Shown here one piece after another: positions 1-6,146 of a stretch of 7,297 bases of DNA. The notes beneath the pieces were generated by a model, which saw nothing but the letters and a program-made list of their open reading frames with translations, was not told where the DNA came from and ran no database searches. Position 1 is the first letter of the stretch. The number at the start of each line of letters is the position of its first letter. The position numbers and the translations under genes are program-made. This stretch comes from Chitinophagaceae bacterium (GTDB taxonomy: Bacteria > Bacteroidota > Bacteroidia > Chitinophagales > Chitinophagaceae): NCBI GenBank assembly GCA_947483345.1, contig CANKNL010000155.1:1-7297 (forward strand), read 5' to 3'.

Positions 1-650
1 ATAAATCTTTAGCAAAACATGGTTTTACCAAAGCGGATATTACCGATGTTTTTTTAACCCATCTGCATTTTGATCATTGTGGAGGAAGCATTGTAAGAGC
101 AGGCAATCAATTAGTGCCTGCCTTTAAAAACGCCACCTACTGGAGCAATGAACAACACTGGAAATGGGCCACAGCACCTAATGACAGAGAGAAAGCGAGT
201 TTTTTAAAAGACAATATTTTACCCATACAGGAAAGCGGGCAGTTGAAGTTTCTAGTCGGGAGCCCGGAGTTGTCAGTCGGGAGTACTGGTGCTGCAGCCA
301 ACTCCAATCTCACGACTCATGACTCACGACTCACGACTAATTTATCCTTCTTCACCGTAAGCGGACACACCGAAGCCATGATGTTACCTAAAATAAATTA
401 CAAGGGAAAAACCATTGTATTTATGGCCGATCTTTTACCATCAGCAGCTCATATACCATTGCCTTATGTTATGGCCTACGATATGTTCCCACTGACAACC
501 TTAACTGAAAAGAAATTATTTCTGACAGAGGCGCTACAAAATGATTATATTTTATTTTTTGAGCATGACCCATTGATTGAATGCTGCACACTTCAAATGA
601 CAGAAAAAGGAATACGGGTTAACGAAACATTTAAGTTGAGTCGTTTATAA
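1..650 (+). CDS. MBL-fold metallo-hydrolase, 5' end missing
   Basis: This is the C-terminal 215 residues of a metallo-beta-lactamase-fold hydrolase. The frame is open from base 3 and the true start lies outside the window, so the GTG at 114 is an internal valine. The HxHxDH metal motif is visible at bases 60-77 (His-Leu-His-Phe-Asp-His). The later ligands also appear present: His at 366-368 (in SGHTEAM), Asp at 429-431 (in MADLLPS) and His at 564-566 (in FEHDP). A two-metal hydrolase of the AHL-lactonase/YtnP-like branch fits, but the substrate cannot be told. About 29 residues between GQLKF and NLSFF (bases 252-338) are encoded by a hairpin-type repeat and look unlike the rest of the protein, being rich in Ser, Thr, Gly and Ala. 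The frame is kept and all metal ligands survive, so the gene is probably still functional. It converges on the next gene with two bases between the stop codons. Confidence 0.9.
   Translation, partial: KSLAKHGFTKADITDVFLTHLHFDHCGGSIVRAGNQLVPAFKNATYWSNEQHWKWATAPNDREKASFLKDNILPIQESGQLKFLVGSPELSVGSTGAAANSNLTTHDSRLTTNLSFFTVSGHTEAMMLPKINYKGKTIVFMADLLPSAAHIPLPYVMAYDMFPLTTLTEKKLFLTEALQNDYILFFEHDPLIECCTLQMTEKGIRVNETFKLSRL
254..338. repeat. Symmetric heptamer hairpin element inside the hydrolase gene
   Basis: The 85-bp element has three parts. The left arm (254-281) is four 7-base units starting with AG: AGTCGGG, AGCCCGG, AGTTGTC, AGTCGGG. A 29-base core (282-310) follows. The right arm (311-338) is four units of CACGACT type (the second is CATGACT), the reverse complement of AGTCGTG. 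The arms are therefore inverted, with the outer and inner units matching at 6 of 7 positions. The core can fold: GGAGT (280-284) pairs with ACTCC (301-305) and TGG (287-289) with CCA (298-300) around an 8-base loop. The whole element is read through in frame by the host gene without a stop codon. It resembles short palindromic dispersed repeats that move or amplify without coding for a transposase. Membership of a genome-wide family is inference, since only one copy is in view. Confidence 0.75.
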
Positions 651-652
651 AA

Positions 653-1453
653 TCACCTGGTACTGATTAATGAACTTAAGGGGTGCCGCAGGTTTTTATA
701 ACTCATCATATCAATCTTAATACTGCCTACAGCAATGGGGCTTTCGGCCCTTAACAATAAGTGATTGGGATCATCACTCAGCCAGGCAGTCATTTTTTCG
801 CCACCTTCAAAAATGGTTCCTTTAATCAACAGTGGCCTAATTTTAATGGCATTGAATTTTCCGTAACGCGTTTTAATTTTTTCTTTACCCATGTAACGGA
901 TATACATATGAAAAACCTCGTCATCTAAAAACATGTCAAAAAGAATTTTATCATCCACCTTATATTTATCAAAATTTATATTTCTTACATAATAAACCAT
1001 GCTCACCACATCCTGTATACAATCGGAAACATCGTAAACCCCATTGGTACTGATGGCCTTATTGGCAGCATGATTAAAGGTTACGTTATTGTATTTTTTG
1101 TACCCGCCTTCATCTACTTGGCGAACAAATTTATAAGGCAGCATATTGAATGTATCGATATAGCTTTCGTACCGGTCTCGCACTTTAAAAAATCCATCAA
1201 AAAATGAATAAGTAGAACCTGTACCCAACAAATGATAAACCGGTTTGCCATTATACCGCTCCAGCGTTGATGTAAAAACAGCTTCTCCTGCGCCTACATA
1301 CACGCCCAATGTGCTGTAAAAAACTTTCATCTTCACTTCTTCATCAGCTTTAAAGGCATTATTTCTAATGCTGCAGGTGTCATCATATGCTGCCGTAAAA
1401 CTTAAGCTGCAGAAACCTGTAACCAAAAAAACAATTTTAAAGTATCTGATCAT
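653..1453 (-). CDS. Exported DUF3108 domain protein
   Basis: This 266-residue protein has an N-terminal signal peptide: a basic start (MIRYFK), a hydrophobic stretch to about residue 21 and a likely cleavage near Ala21-Ala22. It is therefore expected in the periplasm or cell envelope. The mature part starts with the pattern typical of DUF3108 proteins, NNAFKADEEVKMKVFYSTLGVYVGAGEAVF (residues about 31-60), in which a 'GE/DE ... Y ... G-v-x-aGea' beta-strand opening is followed by a beta-rich chain to the end. Cys27 and Cys145 in the mature part could form a disulfide. The family's function is not established. The ATG lies in an A-rich context, and its first bases overlap the stop codon of the flippase-like gene (ATGA, 4 bases), so the two are probably one operon with coupled translation. 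A shared envelope role is inference. Confidence 0.85.
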   Translation of the reverse strand: MIRYFKIVFLVTGFCSLSFTAAYDDTCSIRNNAFKADEEVKMKVFYSTLGVYVGAGEAVFTSTLERYNGKPVYHLLGTGSTYSFFDGFFKVRDRYESYIDTFNMLPYKFVRQVDEGGYKKYNNVTFNHAANKAISTNGVYDVSDCIQDVVSMVYYVRNINFDKYKVDDKILFDMFLDDEVFHMYIRYMGKEKIKTRYGKFNAIKIRPLLIKGTIFEGGEKMTAWLSDDPNHLLLRAESPIAVGSIKIDMMSYKNLRHPLSSLISTR

Positions 1454-2433
1454 TTTTCTTTATTTATTTTAATTCCCAAAATTAATAAACTCCCGATTAA
1501 TGCGGGGATAAACAGATTGATAAACCAAATGCCAAATGTGGCGGTCAATATGCCGATGGTATTGGTGCTATAAGAAAATAATGTTTTTGCCACAGTGCCT
1601 CTTATTCCCAGTTCTGCAATGGCTAATGACGGAATAATAGCCATTATCCAGAACATCACGGTGATCATCCAAAAACCAATCCAAATATTTTGTTCAACCT
1701 CTAACAACTGCAGCATAAAGATGTATTGTAAAACGAAAACAACATACCTGAAAAAGGATATAGACAGCAACCTTAACAAAATTTTTGCATCAAATGTTTC
1801 TAAAACGTTAATGTATTTAGAAAACCGGGCAGCAAATGGCCATTTTTCAATCAACTGTATCAACCAGCCTAATCTAAAAAAGAAAAATATAAACACCACT
1901 GTGCCGGTTACGCTGCCGTAAAAAAATACCCTGACCCAAAAAACCGAGATCCCCATTAGGGTATCTGTTGCCTGCATGGTAAACAGCAAATACAGTAAAC
2001 CCAGACAACCCATCAGCATCGTAATAATTAACTGTGCCATGCCCCCTGCAATGGAAAGTGTTATGGCTTTAATGCGGTTACCTTCCTGCACAAAAAGAAT
2101 CCGGCCGCCATACTCGCCAATCCGGTTTGGTGTGTTTAGCGAAAAGCTAACACCACATAAAACAGATTTAAAAGCGGTAAGAAAACTTATGGGCTGAATG
2201 GATCTTAACAGCCATTGCCATTTACGGGCCTCTAATCCCCAGTTTACAAAAACGAATACAATGATCAGCCAAAATTTCCAGGCCGTTGGTCCAAATGGCA
2301 TGGCTTTAATGAGGGCTATGGAAGCATCTATATCGGGCTGGGCCTTAACCTGCAAGTATAATGAATAAAATAACCAGACAGCCAATAAGGGACCAACAAC
2401 CCATTTGATTAATATTTTGATACTTTTGTTCAA
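1450..2433 (-). CDS. Flippase-like integral membrane protein (LPG synthase TM-domain family)
   Basis: This 327-residue polytopic inner-membrane protein belongs to the lysylphosphatidylglycerol synthase transmembrane-domain/YbhN-AglD-like superfamily. Hydrophobic segments lie near residues 11-28, 53-68, 122-150, 165-187, 222-244, 252-272 and 292-321. Two family hallmarks are visible: FSLNTPNRIGEYGGR (97-111), matching the conserved 'tP.riGe..R' loop, and IPSLAIAELGIRG (267-279), matching the 'iP....a.lG.rg' loop. No MprF-type aminoacyl transferase domain is attached, so this is the membrane part alone. Such proteins are thought to move or handle lipids or lipid-linked sugars, but the substrate is unknown. 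The start is a TTG at 2431-2433: an in-frame TAA lies only three codons upstream and no ATG or GTG occurs between. It is the first gene of a minus-strand pair with the DUF3108 gene and is divergent from ruvC. Confidence 0.85.
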   Translation of the reverse strand: MNKSIKILIKWVVGPLLAVWLFYSLYLQVKAQPDIDASIALIKAMPFGPTAWKFWLIIVFVFVNWGLEARKWQWLLRSIQPISFLTAFKSVLCGVSFSLNTPNRIGEYGGRILFVQEGNRIKAITLSIAGGMAQLIITMLMGCLGLLYLLFTMQATDTLMGISVFWVRVFFYGSVTGTVVFIFFFFRLGWLIQLIEKWPFAARFSKYINVLETFDAKILLRLLSISFFRYVVFVLQYIFMLQLLEVEQNIWIGFWMITVMFWIMAIIPSLAIAELGIRGTVAKTLFSYSTNTIGILTATFGIWFINLFIPALIGSLLILGIKINKEK

Positions 2434-2513
2434 TACACAATGTTAGTTTAAATATTACTAAGTACTATTTATCTCAAATACGTGAATTGGTAAAGTGACA
2501 TAATTAAATCGAA
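2434..2513. promoter_or_regulatory. Divergent intergenic region between the flippase-like gene and ruvC
   Basis: These 80 bases separate two genes that start in opposite directions, so promoters for both should lie here. The stretch is very AT-rich. I found no convincing TTG-spacer-TAnnTTTG promoter in either direction and no ribosome binding site of Shine-Dalgarno type. The promoter role is inferred from gene layout only. Confidence 0.4.
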
Positions 2514-3083
2514 TTGCAACACAAAACAAAGATAATATTAGGGATCGATCCGGGTACCATCATCATGGGATATGGATTGGTAAAAGTTGAGGGTAATAAA
2601 ATTACCTTATTGGAAATGGGTGTTTTACAACCCGGCAAAGTTAAAGACAGTTATAAAAAACTACAGCTTATTTTTAATACGGTCAGTGGACTTATCACAA
2701 AATATCAGCCGGATACATTTGCCATTGAGGCTCCATTTTTTGGTAAGAATGTACAAAGTATGCTAAAGTTGGGCAGGGCACAGGGTGTGGCCATAGCTGC
2801 AGCCATGCGGCATGGACTTGAGGTAACAGAATATCTGCCCAAAAAAGTAAAGCAATCCATTACCGGCAATGGCAATGCAACAAAAGAGCAGGTGATGAAA
2901 ATGTTAAAGCAGATTTTATCATTTACCGAAGACCCAACACATTATGATGCAACTGATGCCCTGGCAGTAGCAGTCTGTCATTTTTTTCAGCAAAAAACGG
3001 CTTTACCCGGTGCTGTAGAAAAGTCTACTGGCTGGAAAGATTTTCTGGAAAAAAATCCCGGTAAATTAAAAACAAAGAAATGA
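2514..3083 (+). CDS. ruvC: Crossover junction endodeoxyribonuclease RuvC
   Basis: RuvC is the endonuclease that cuts Holliday junctions symmetrically, working with the RuvAB branch-migration motor in recombination and repair. The 189-residue protein shows the RNase H-like fold motifs in order: IILGIDPGT with Asp12, FAIEAPFFGKN with Glu72, and HYDATDALAVAVCH with Asp145 and Asp148. These match the four acidic catalytic residues of the family (Asp7, Glu66, Asp138 and Asp141 in E. coli). The NVQSMLKLGRAQGV and EYLPKKVKQSITGNGNATKEQV segments are also typical. The basic C-terminal tail (about residues 165-189) makes it slightly longer than the E. coli protein. The start must be the TTG at 2514: a TAA lies two codons upstream and there is no ATG before the IILGIDPGT strand. 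It stands alone, without ruvA or ruvB, and the two-component genes follow after 82 bases. Confidence 0.97.
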   Translation: MQHKTKIILGIDPGTIIMGYGLVKVEGNKITLLEMGVLQPGKVKDSYKKLQLIFNTVSGLITKYQPDTFAIEAPFFGKNVQSMLKLGRAQGVAIAAAMRHGLEVTEYLPKKVKQSITGNGNATKEQVMKMLKQILSFTEDPTHYDATDALAVAVCHFFQQKTALPGAVEKSTGWKDFLEKNPGKLKTKK

Positions 3084-3084
3084 A

Positions 3085-3123
3085 ACCGGTTAACTTAACC
3101 TGGTATTAACAAAACTTAACCTG
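3085..3123 (+). promoter_or_regulatory. Phased TTAAC array, likely response-regulator operator
   Basis: Four TTAAC motifs lie on the + strand at 3090, 3095, 3106 and 3116. The last three are spaced 11 and 10 bases apart, so they face the same side of the helix. An 11-base direct repeat, AACTTAACCTG, occurs at 3092-3102 and 3113-3123, 21 bases (two turns) apart. Proteins of the OmpR/PhoB family bind such tandem repeats, and B. subtilis PhoP uses TTAACA-like hexamers with an 11-base period. Because the array directly precedes a kinase gene and its OmpR-type regulator, autoregulation is a reasonable inference. The left part also forms an imperfect palindrome (ACC-GGTTAA / TTAACC-T-GGT, 3085-3104). 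No clear -33/-7 promoter could be placed between the array and the ATG. Confidence 0.45.
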
Positions 3124-3165
3124 TTGCAGTTTAATTTCATATCACCTTAATAGCTTTAATAGCAG

Positions 3166-4437
3166 ATGGTTATTCGTTCAAAAACATTGCGGCTGGTCAT
3201 TTTAACCAGTACAGTACTGATCACTATTATCGTGGCCATACAGCTGGTATGGCTGCAAAAAGTTTATTTATACGAAGAGAAGCAGTTTAATATTAATGTT
3301 TCAAAAAGTATCCGCAGTTTTTATACTGATATGCAATTGGTAAATGACGCCACAGACAATGTTCAAAAAGTGATTGAAAATGTTAACCAGGATGTCTATC
3401 TATTAAAAATTGATTGTAGTCCAAATCTTGAGCAGTTATGGGTAAATTTAAAAGGCGAGTTGATTGATTTTGATGTTTATACCGATTGCCGGGCGGCCAT
3501 CTATAGTGTTATTGAAAATAAATATATTGCTGAGCAATACATTGATCTCCCCGATTCTTATTTTCCATCGCAGTCAAAAAAAGCGCTCCCTGTTTATAAG
3601 CGGGATTATGACTATATTATTTTATATTTCCCACACCGGGGACAATATATCGTTAATCAAATGAAATTTTGGATCGGTTCCAGCGGGTTGCTCTTGCTGG
3701 TTTTAATTGGTTTTGGGTTCAGTATTTTTTATCTGTACAGGCAAAAATTTTTTAACGAAACACAAAAAGATTTTGTCAATAATTTTACGCATGAATTTAA
3801 AACGCCACTGGCTGTAATTAAAATAGCTGCTGATGTGTTACATCAGAAAAATATTATTGAAAAACCTGAAAAGCTTAAAAACTATGCCGGTATCATTCAG
3901 GAACAAACGGCGCACTTGCAATCACAGGTTCAAAAACTTTTGGAAATTGCCTATACAGACAGAAGTCATCTGCCGCTTACCAAGGAAAGATTTGATGTTA
4001 ATCTGCTGATTGCGGAATCCATTGAAGACCTTCAACCCTTAATTGAACAAAAAAAAGGTATTGTAAAGACAAGTTTTGGACAGTGCGACGCTATCATTAA
4101 TGCGGATAAAGCCTATTTAAGATTGTGCTTGATTAACCTGATAGAAAATGCCATCAAATATGCTGCGGTTCCGGTAATTGATATTAGCACAAAAATTGAC
4201 CCGCCGCTGTTCTGCATTGCTGTTAAAGATAATGGCATAGGAATTGCCATTGAACATCAAAAGAAAATATTTGAGCGGTTTTACAGGATCACTGATGGTG
4301 AACGGCATTCCAGTAAAGGGTTTGGACTTGGTTTAAATTTTGTAAAGAAAGTTATAGACACCCATAAAGGTAAAATTGAAGTGATCAGTGAACCTGGAAA
4401 AGGAAGCACATTTATTATAAAACTACCATGCAAATAA
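3166..4437 (+). CDS. Two-component sensor histidine kinase
   Basis: This 423-residue inner-membrane kinase senses a signal outside the membrane and phosphorylates its partner regulator. Residues about 9-31 are the first transmembrane helix, 32-166 an extracytoplasmic sensor region and 169-191 the second helix. The sensor region matches no domain I recognise and has two cysteines, 84 and 108, that could form a disulfide. There is no obvious HAMP domain: the HisKA dimerisation helix follows almost directly, with phospho-accepting His209 in FVNNFTHEFKTPL. The ATP-binding domain has the N box (LINLIENAIKYA, 322-333), G1 box (DNGIGI, 355-360), F box (IFERFYR, 368-374) and G2 box (GFGLGL, 385-390). 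All key residues are present, so it should be active. The regulator gene starts 10 bases after the stop, so the two are co-transcribed. The pair resembles the Bacteroidota RprX/RprY type, but the signal is unknown. Confidence 0.95.
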   Translation: MVIRSKTLRLVILTSTVLITIIVAIQLVWLQKVYLYEEKQFNINVSKSIRSFYTDMQLVNDATDNVQKVIENVNQDVYLLKIDCSPNLEQLWVNLKGELIDFDVYTDCRAAIYSVIENKYIAEQYIDLPDSYFPSQSKKALPVYKRDYDYIILYFPHRGQYIVNQMKFWIGSSGLLLLVLIGFGFSIFYLYRQKFFNETQKDFVNNFTHEFKTPLAVIKIAADVLHQKNIIEKPEKLKNYAGIIQEQTAHLQSQVQKLLEIAYTDRSHLPLTKERFDVNLLIAESIEDLQPLIEQKKGIVKTSFGQCDAIINADKAYLRLCLINLIENAIKYAAVPVIDISTKIDPPLFCIAVKDNGIGIAIEHQKKIFERFYRITDGERHSSKGFGLGLNFVKKVIDTHKGKIEVISEPGKGSTFIIKLPCK

Positions 4438-4447
4438 TGATCGTACC

Positions 4448-5134
4448 ATGTTAAAAGGAAAAGTATTATTGGCCGAAGATGACCTGTCGCTTGGATTTGT
4501 AATAAAAGATTCATTGCAGGATATCGGTTTTGAAGTAACCCATTGCCCCGATGGAGAAATAGCCTGGCAGCAATTTCAAAAGAAAGAATTTGACATATGC
4601 CTGCTGGACATCAACATGCCTGCCAGAGATGGGTTTTCGCTGGCTAAAAAAATAAGACAGTTAAGTGATGTTGTCCCAATCATATTTTTAACAGCAAAAA
4701 GTTTGCAGGAAGATAAGGTAAAGGGATTTCAGTCTGGTGCTGATGATTACATTACCAAGCCCTTCAGCATTGAAGAATTAATTTTACGCATGGAGGTTTT
4801 TTTAAGACGAACAAAAAAACTACAGGCCGATACCGAAGAGATTTATCAACTGGGTAAATTAAAATTTGTAGTTAATGAATTAAAAATATATAACGGCAAG
4901 GAAGAAATTACACTCACCCAGAAAGAATCGGACCTGCTGCGGTTTTTTGCCCAACACGAAAACAAAGTATTAAAACGGGATGAAGTTTTACTGCATGTTT
5001 GGGGTAAAGATGATTATTTTTTAGGGCGCAGTATGGATGTATTTATTACAAAACTCCGAAAACATTTTAAAGCCGACCCCGGCATTTTATTGGAAACCAT
5101 TCATGGCGTTGGTTTCAGATTACAGATCAGGTAA
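4448..5134 (+). CDS. OmpR/PhoB-family response regulator
   Basis: This 228-residue cytoplasmic DNA-binding regulator is the probable partner of the kinase just upstream. The receiver domain (about 4-118) has the acidic pair Asp11-Asp12, phospho-acceptor Asp54 (CLLDINMP), Thr82 (FLTAKS) and Lys104 (ITKPF), which is a complete phosphorylation site. The C-terminal winged-helix domain (about 132-227) shows LTQKESDLLRFFA, the recognition-helix region RSMDVFITKLRKHF (194-207) and the wing ETIHGVGFRL (216-225). The ATG at 4448 gives the expected MLKGKVLLAEDD opening. An ATG at 4437, overlapping the kinase stop, is in another frame and ends after five codons. The likely targets include its own operon through the TTAAC array at 3090-3120 (inference). 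The last 8 bases overlap the end of the convergent HIT gene. Confidence 0.96.
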   Translation: MLKGKVLLAEDDLSLGFVIKDSLQDIGFEVTHCPDGEIAWQQFQKKEFDICLLDINMPARDGFSLAKKIRQLSDVVPIIFLTAKSLQEDKVKGFQSGADDYITKPFSIEELILRMEVFLRRTKKLQADTEEIYQLGKLKFVVNELKIYNGKEEITLTQKESDLLRFFAQHENKVLKRDEVLLHVWGKDDYFLGRSMDVFITKLRKHFKADPGILLETIHGVGFRLQIR

Positions 5135-5525
5135 ATGATAAATTTTCAAGTATTTTATCCTGTGTTGCTTTCAGTGCTTCAGGCGTTGGACTTAGCTTTG
5201 CCCTTGTAAAATTCAAATCATTTGGCGAATTAATGGGTATCAAATGCATATGGGCATGGGGCACTTCCAAACCAATAACACTGATACCGCATCTTTTACA
5301 TTCAAATGCTTTTTCAATAGCGTGTGCAACCGGCTTGGCAAAAACCAGCATCTCGGCCAGGTAATTATCGGGTACATCAAATATTTTATTTATCTCAATC
5401 TTGGGCACCACCAGTACATGACCAGTTACCAGGGGCTCAATATCCAAAAAAGCAATAAATTTTTCGCTCTCGGCAATTTTATAAGCGGGTATATCGCCAT
5501 TGATAATTTTCGTAAACACAGACAT
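5127..5525 (-). CDS. HIT-family nucleotide hydrolase/transferase
   Basis: This 132-residue histidine-triad protein belongs to a family that hydrolyses or transfers nucleoside monophosphates, for example from adenosine phosphoramidates or dinucleoside polyphosphates. The opening SVFTKIINGDIPAYKI, the strand GHVLVVPK (35-42) and the active-site triad VPHAHMHLIPI (His90, His92, His94; His92 is expected to be the nucleophile) are all present. The 'GxNxGxxAGQ' loop found before the triad in HINT/PKCI proteins is replaced by the shorter GISVIGLE. Cys76 and Cys79 (CKRC) lie just before it. The start at 5523-5525 is chosen because family members begin with MSVFTKIINGxIP. A longer frame to 5579 would add 18 residues without family resemblance, and its ATG lies inside a small palindrome. 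It follows greA by 64 bases on the same strand, a pairing common in Bacteroidota, and its 3' end overlaps the regulator gene. Confidence 0.93.
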   Translation of the reverse strand: MSVFTKIINGDIPAYKIAESEKFIAFLDIEPLVTGHVLVVPKIEINKIFDVPDNYLAEMLVFAKPVAHAIEKAFECKRCGISVIGLEVPHAHMHLIPINSPNDLNFTRAKLSPTPEALKATQDKILENLSFT

Positions 5526-5574
5526 AAAAAATATTTGAGTAAATTTTCGGCACAAAAACCATACTGAACTGACT

Positions 5575-5589
5575 GGCATTTTTAATGCC
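5575..5589 (-). other. Small palindrome after the greA stop codon
   Basis: A 6-base inverted repeat, GGCATT/AATGCC with a 3-base loop, starts directly after the greA TAG on the minus strand. It is not followed by a T-run in the direction of transcription, so it is a poor terminator. It may be a weak mRNA 3'-end structure or a pause site, or it may be chance. Confidence 0.3.
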
Positions 5590-6063
5590 CTACAGATCGA
5601 TCTTTTCTATTCTGAATTTCATGACCCCGGCTGGTACTATCACATCTACCTCATCGCCGATTATTTTACCCAGTAAGCTGTTACCAATGGGAGAAGTAAC
5701 CGAAATTTTTCCCTCCTTGAGGTTGGCTTCATTTTCTGAAACAATTTTATAAGTTACCTGTTTTTTTGTATTTAGATTGGTGAGGGTTACCCTTGTAAGT
5801 ATGGATACCTTACTGGTATCAATATTACTTTCATCCAAAATACGGGCATTGGCAATTACGCCTTCCAGATATTTTATTTTCGCTTCAAGCATACCCTGCC
5901 CTTCTTTAGCCGCGTCGTATTCCGCATTTTCTTTTAAGTCTCCTTTTTCTCTTGCTTCTGCAATGGCATGACTTGCTGCGGGTCTCAGAACACCCTTCAT
6001 ATGCTGCAACTCATCCTTTAATCTTTCAAATGTTTCGGCGGTTACATAATTAGTTGCGTTCAT
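5590..6063 (-). CDS. greA: Transcription elongation factor GreA
   Basis: GreA binds the secondary channel of RNA polymerase and stimulates cleavage of backtracked RNA so that stalled elongation can resume. The protein has 157 residues, the usual family length. The N-terminal coiled coil carries the tip signature GDLKENAEYDAAKEGQ, with Asp42 and Glu45 equivalent to the acidic residues that hold the catalytic metal (Asp41 and Glu44 in E. coli). The C-terminal FKBP-like domain includes VTLTNLNTKKQVTYKIV, ISVTSPIGNSLLGKIIGDEVDV and the closing MKFRIEKI. The start at 6061-6063 gives MNATNYVTAETFERLKDEL, which matches the family. An upstream in-frame ATG at 6094-6096 would add 11 hydrophobic residues, lies within the preceding terminator stem and is rejected. 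The HIT gene lies downstream on the same strand. Expression probably needs its own promoter because a terminator stands 20 bases upstream of the ATG. Confidence 0.97.
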   Translation of the reverse strand: MNATNYVTAETFERLKDELQHMKGVLRPAASHAIAEAREKGDLKENAEYDAAKEGQGMLEAKIKYLEGVIANARILDESNIDTSKVSILTRVTLTNLNTKKQVTYKIVSENEANLKEGKISVTSPIGNSLLGKIIGDEVDVIVPAGVMKFRIEKIDL

Positions 6064-6083
6064 AAAATTCAGTTTAAACAAAT

Positions 6084-6122
6084 AAAAAAAATACAACGCC
6101 TCAGATAGCCTAAGGCGTTGTA
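6084..6122 (-). terminator. Rho-independent terminator of the ridA-dehydrogenase operon
   Basis: A perfect 10-base stem, TACAACGCCT (6092-6101) and AGGCGTTGTA (6113-6122), encloses an 11-base loop. On the minus strand it is followed directly by eight T residues (6084-6091). It lies 24 bases after the dehydrogenase stop codon, the right orientation and spacing for an intrinsic terminator of that operon. On the plus strand there is no T-run after the stem, so it is one-directional. Confidence 0.9.
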
Positions 6123-6129
6123 CAGTTCA

Positions 6130-6137
6130 CAAAAATA
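6130..6137 (-). promoter_or_regulatory. Candidate -7 promoter box for greA
   Basis: Read on the minus strand, this is TATTTTTG, an exact match to the Bacteroidota housekeeping -7 consensus TAnnTTTG. It lies between the dehydrogenase stop and the terminator. No TTG is found at the expected -33 position (only TGG near 6155-6157), so the match is half a promoter. If used, transcription would begin close to 6123 and the leader would open with the terminator hairpin. Confidence 0.3.
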
Positions 6138-6146
6138 GTAAAAAAT

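Noticed and set aside
114..116. GTG as the start of the metallo-hydrolase
   Set aside because: The frame is open from base 3 and contains the essential HxHxDH motif upstream of this codon, so it is an internal valine.
310..338. A CRISPR array, suggested by tandem CACGACT units
   Set aside because: The units are 7 bases long and directly adjacent, with no spacers, and are mirrored by an inverted arm, so this is a palindromic repeat element.
1595..2197. Open frames on the + strand inside the flippase-like gene
   Set aside because: They are antisense shadows of a convincing membrane-protein gene and match nothing recognisable.
3124..3158. A promoter TTG (3124) with TAGCTTTA (3151) for the kinase gene
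   Set aside because: The spacer of 24 bases is too long, the final G of the -7 box is missing and it would leave almost no leader before the ATG at 3166.
5244..5567. A 107-codon + strand open frame across the HIT gene
   Set aside because: It is antisense to a gene with a complete histidine triad and shows no domain or start context of its own.
5526..5579. An 18-residue N-terminal extension of the HIT protein
   Set aside because: The extension does not resemble the family, while the Met at 5523-5525 gives the standard MSVFTKIING opening.
6064..6096. An 11-residue N-terminal extension of GreA
   Set aside because: It would start inside the terminator stem and is a run of aromatic and basic residues not found in GreA; the shorter form has the exact family length.
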